DNA of 64,000 nt. It comes from Phoronis australis. Lineage: Eukaryota > Phoronida > Phoronidae. The position numbers and the translations under genes are program-made. The notes beneath the pieces are model-generated. The model saw only the letters and a list, made by a program, of their open reading frames with translations. It did not search any database and was not told the DNA's origin. The DNA lies in the NCBI GenBank assembly GCA_002633005.1, contig NMRA01000180.1, forward strand, positions 517,444-581,443. Reading direction: 5' to 3'. Positions 63,325-64,000 of the stretch are shown here, in pieces; position 1 is the stretch's first letter, and every line of letters starts with the position of its first letter.

Positions 63325-63749
63325 GTAAGTAGGGCAATTTTAAGTCTTGCTTGTCACATTTTCTTTTTTGAAAAACGAAAACAGTTGCAATAAAAGTCAT
63401 ATACAAAATTTTTTTTTAATTAACTTGAAATGTCATAATCTGATGAATATTAGTTTTCAGAATCTCTTCTCATCAAAAAATCAGCAAAATTAAAAGAAAC
63501 TGAATTTGGGGATAATTAATAGTTGTTTTTGGACGTTTTTCTTTAATTTCGGCTAGCAGCATAATTTCAGCAAAGCTTGTTACAAAACTTCAGCTTGACT
63601 TGTCAATTTTTTAGACTGTCAACTTACAACAGAAAATCATATGCATCTTTTGTCAGTGCATCTGGAACTGGGAAACACAAAGCTGTTAAAACATTTACTT
63701 GGTAATATTTTTGCATGTTTAAAGGGAGAAAAGTAATTTTACAGAAATT

Positions 63750-63812
63750 AGCAGTAGCATGGAATTGAACCCAAATCATGAGCCAAATGCTCTATCGCTG
63801 AGTCAAACCCCA
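63750..63812 (-). repeat. tRNA-derived segment (SINE head or tRNA pseudogene)
   Basis: On the minus strand GACTCAGCGATAGAGCATTT (A-box region) and a perfect B box GGTTCAATTCC are about 25 nt apart, with an anticodon-like CTCATGA between. It is about 60 nt, too short for an intact tRNA, and the acceptor stem does not pair well. It lies after the last visible TBC1D16 exon. Confidence 0.5.
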
Positions 63813-64000
63813 AAAGTTGAACAGCAAAGTATTTCAAGCGTATTTAACTGGTAAGGGCACCAGCCAGTGAATGTCTGGCAGATAATGGCGAGAATTAGCG
63901 ACTTATTTGGAAATCTGTTTTTTGGTTTTTAGCTCTGATCAAAGCTAATGAGTTCAACTATTATTAAATTTCTTGGTCTATTTACACCGACCTCTAGTCT

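Noticed and set aside
63750-63812. Functional tRNA gene
   Set aside because: A and B boxes are present, but the unit is too short and the acceptor stem does not pair, so it is called SINE or pseudogene.
1-64000. CRISPR arrays, rRNA genes, prokaryotic operons
   Set aside because: None seen. The window is spliced eukaryotic DNA and its repeats are transposon-derived or simple tandem duplications.

Overview
This window is eukaryotic nuclear DNA. It is AT-rich, with small exons bounded by GT-AG introns, SINE-like, MITE-like and foldback repeats, and no bacterial-style operons. Protein matches point to a metazoan with motile cilia. A ciliary protein (CCDC40) and TBC1D16 are both clear orthologues of the human proteins, while the first gene is an MFS transporter of a type I do not recognise from vertebrates. 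The repeat style and compact introns suggest a marine invertebrate, perhaps a deuterostome such as an echinoderm, hemichordate or cephalochordate. I cannot fix the species. Single N bases inside long poly-C runs (12919, 26710) are assembly-quality scars.

Layout. (1) 474-9540, minus strand: nine 5'-proximal coding exons (286 residues) of an MFS transporter that runs off the left edge. (2) 9596-30561: about 21 kb with no gene I can prove. It holds tandem duplications, a 314-bp near-perfect palindrome, a short but coding-looking 42-codon ORF at 17779, a set of weak minus-strand exon candidates (20859-25982), two poly-C runs and a MITE. (3) 30562-47956, minus strand: a complete 21-exon CCDC40 gene, reconstructed with all phases agreeing (1287 residues), with an unusual Arg/Pro/Ser repeat-rich N-terminus and a 20-nt first coding exon. 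(4) 47957-55286: a 7.3-kb divergent intergenic region containing a 945-bp foldback transposon with 9-bp target-site duplications and a candidate RFX X-box at the CCDC40 start. (5) 55287-63324, plus strand: the first five coding exons (550 residues) of TBC1D16. The gene runs off the right edge just as the TBC catalytic domain begins.

How the genes relate. CCDC40 is an axonemal ruler/docking coiled-coil protein for inner dynein arms and nexin-dynein regulatory complexes. TBC1D16 is a Rab GTPase-activating protein. They share no known pathway, yet they sit head-to-head here as they do (from memory) on human 17q25.3. I regard this as the most interesting feature of the window: an old, divergent gene pair. 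The MFS gene is a neighbour without an evident functional link.
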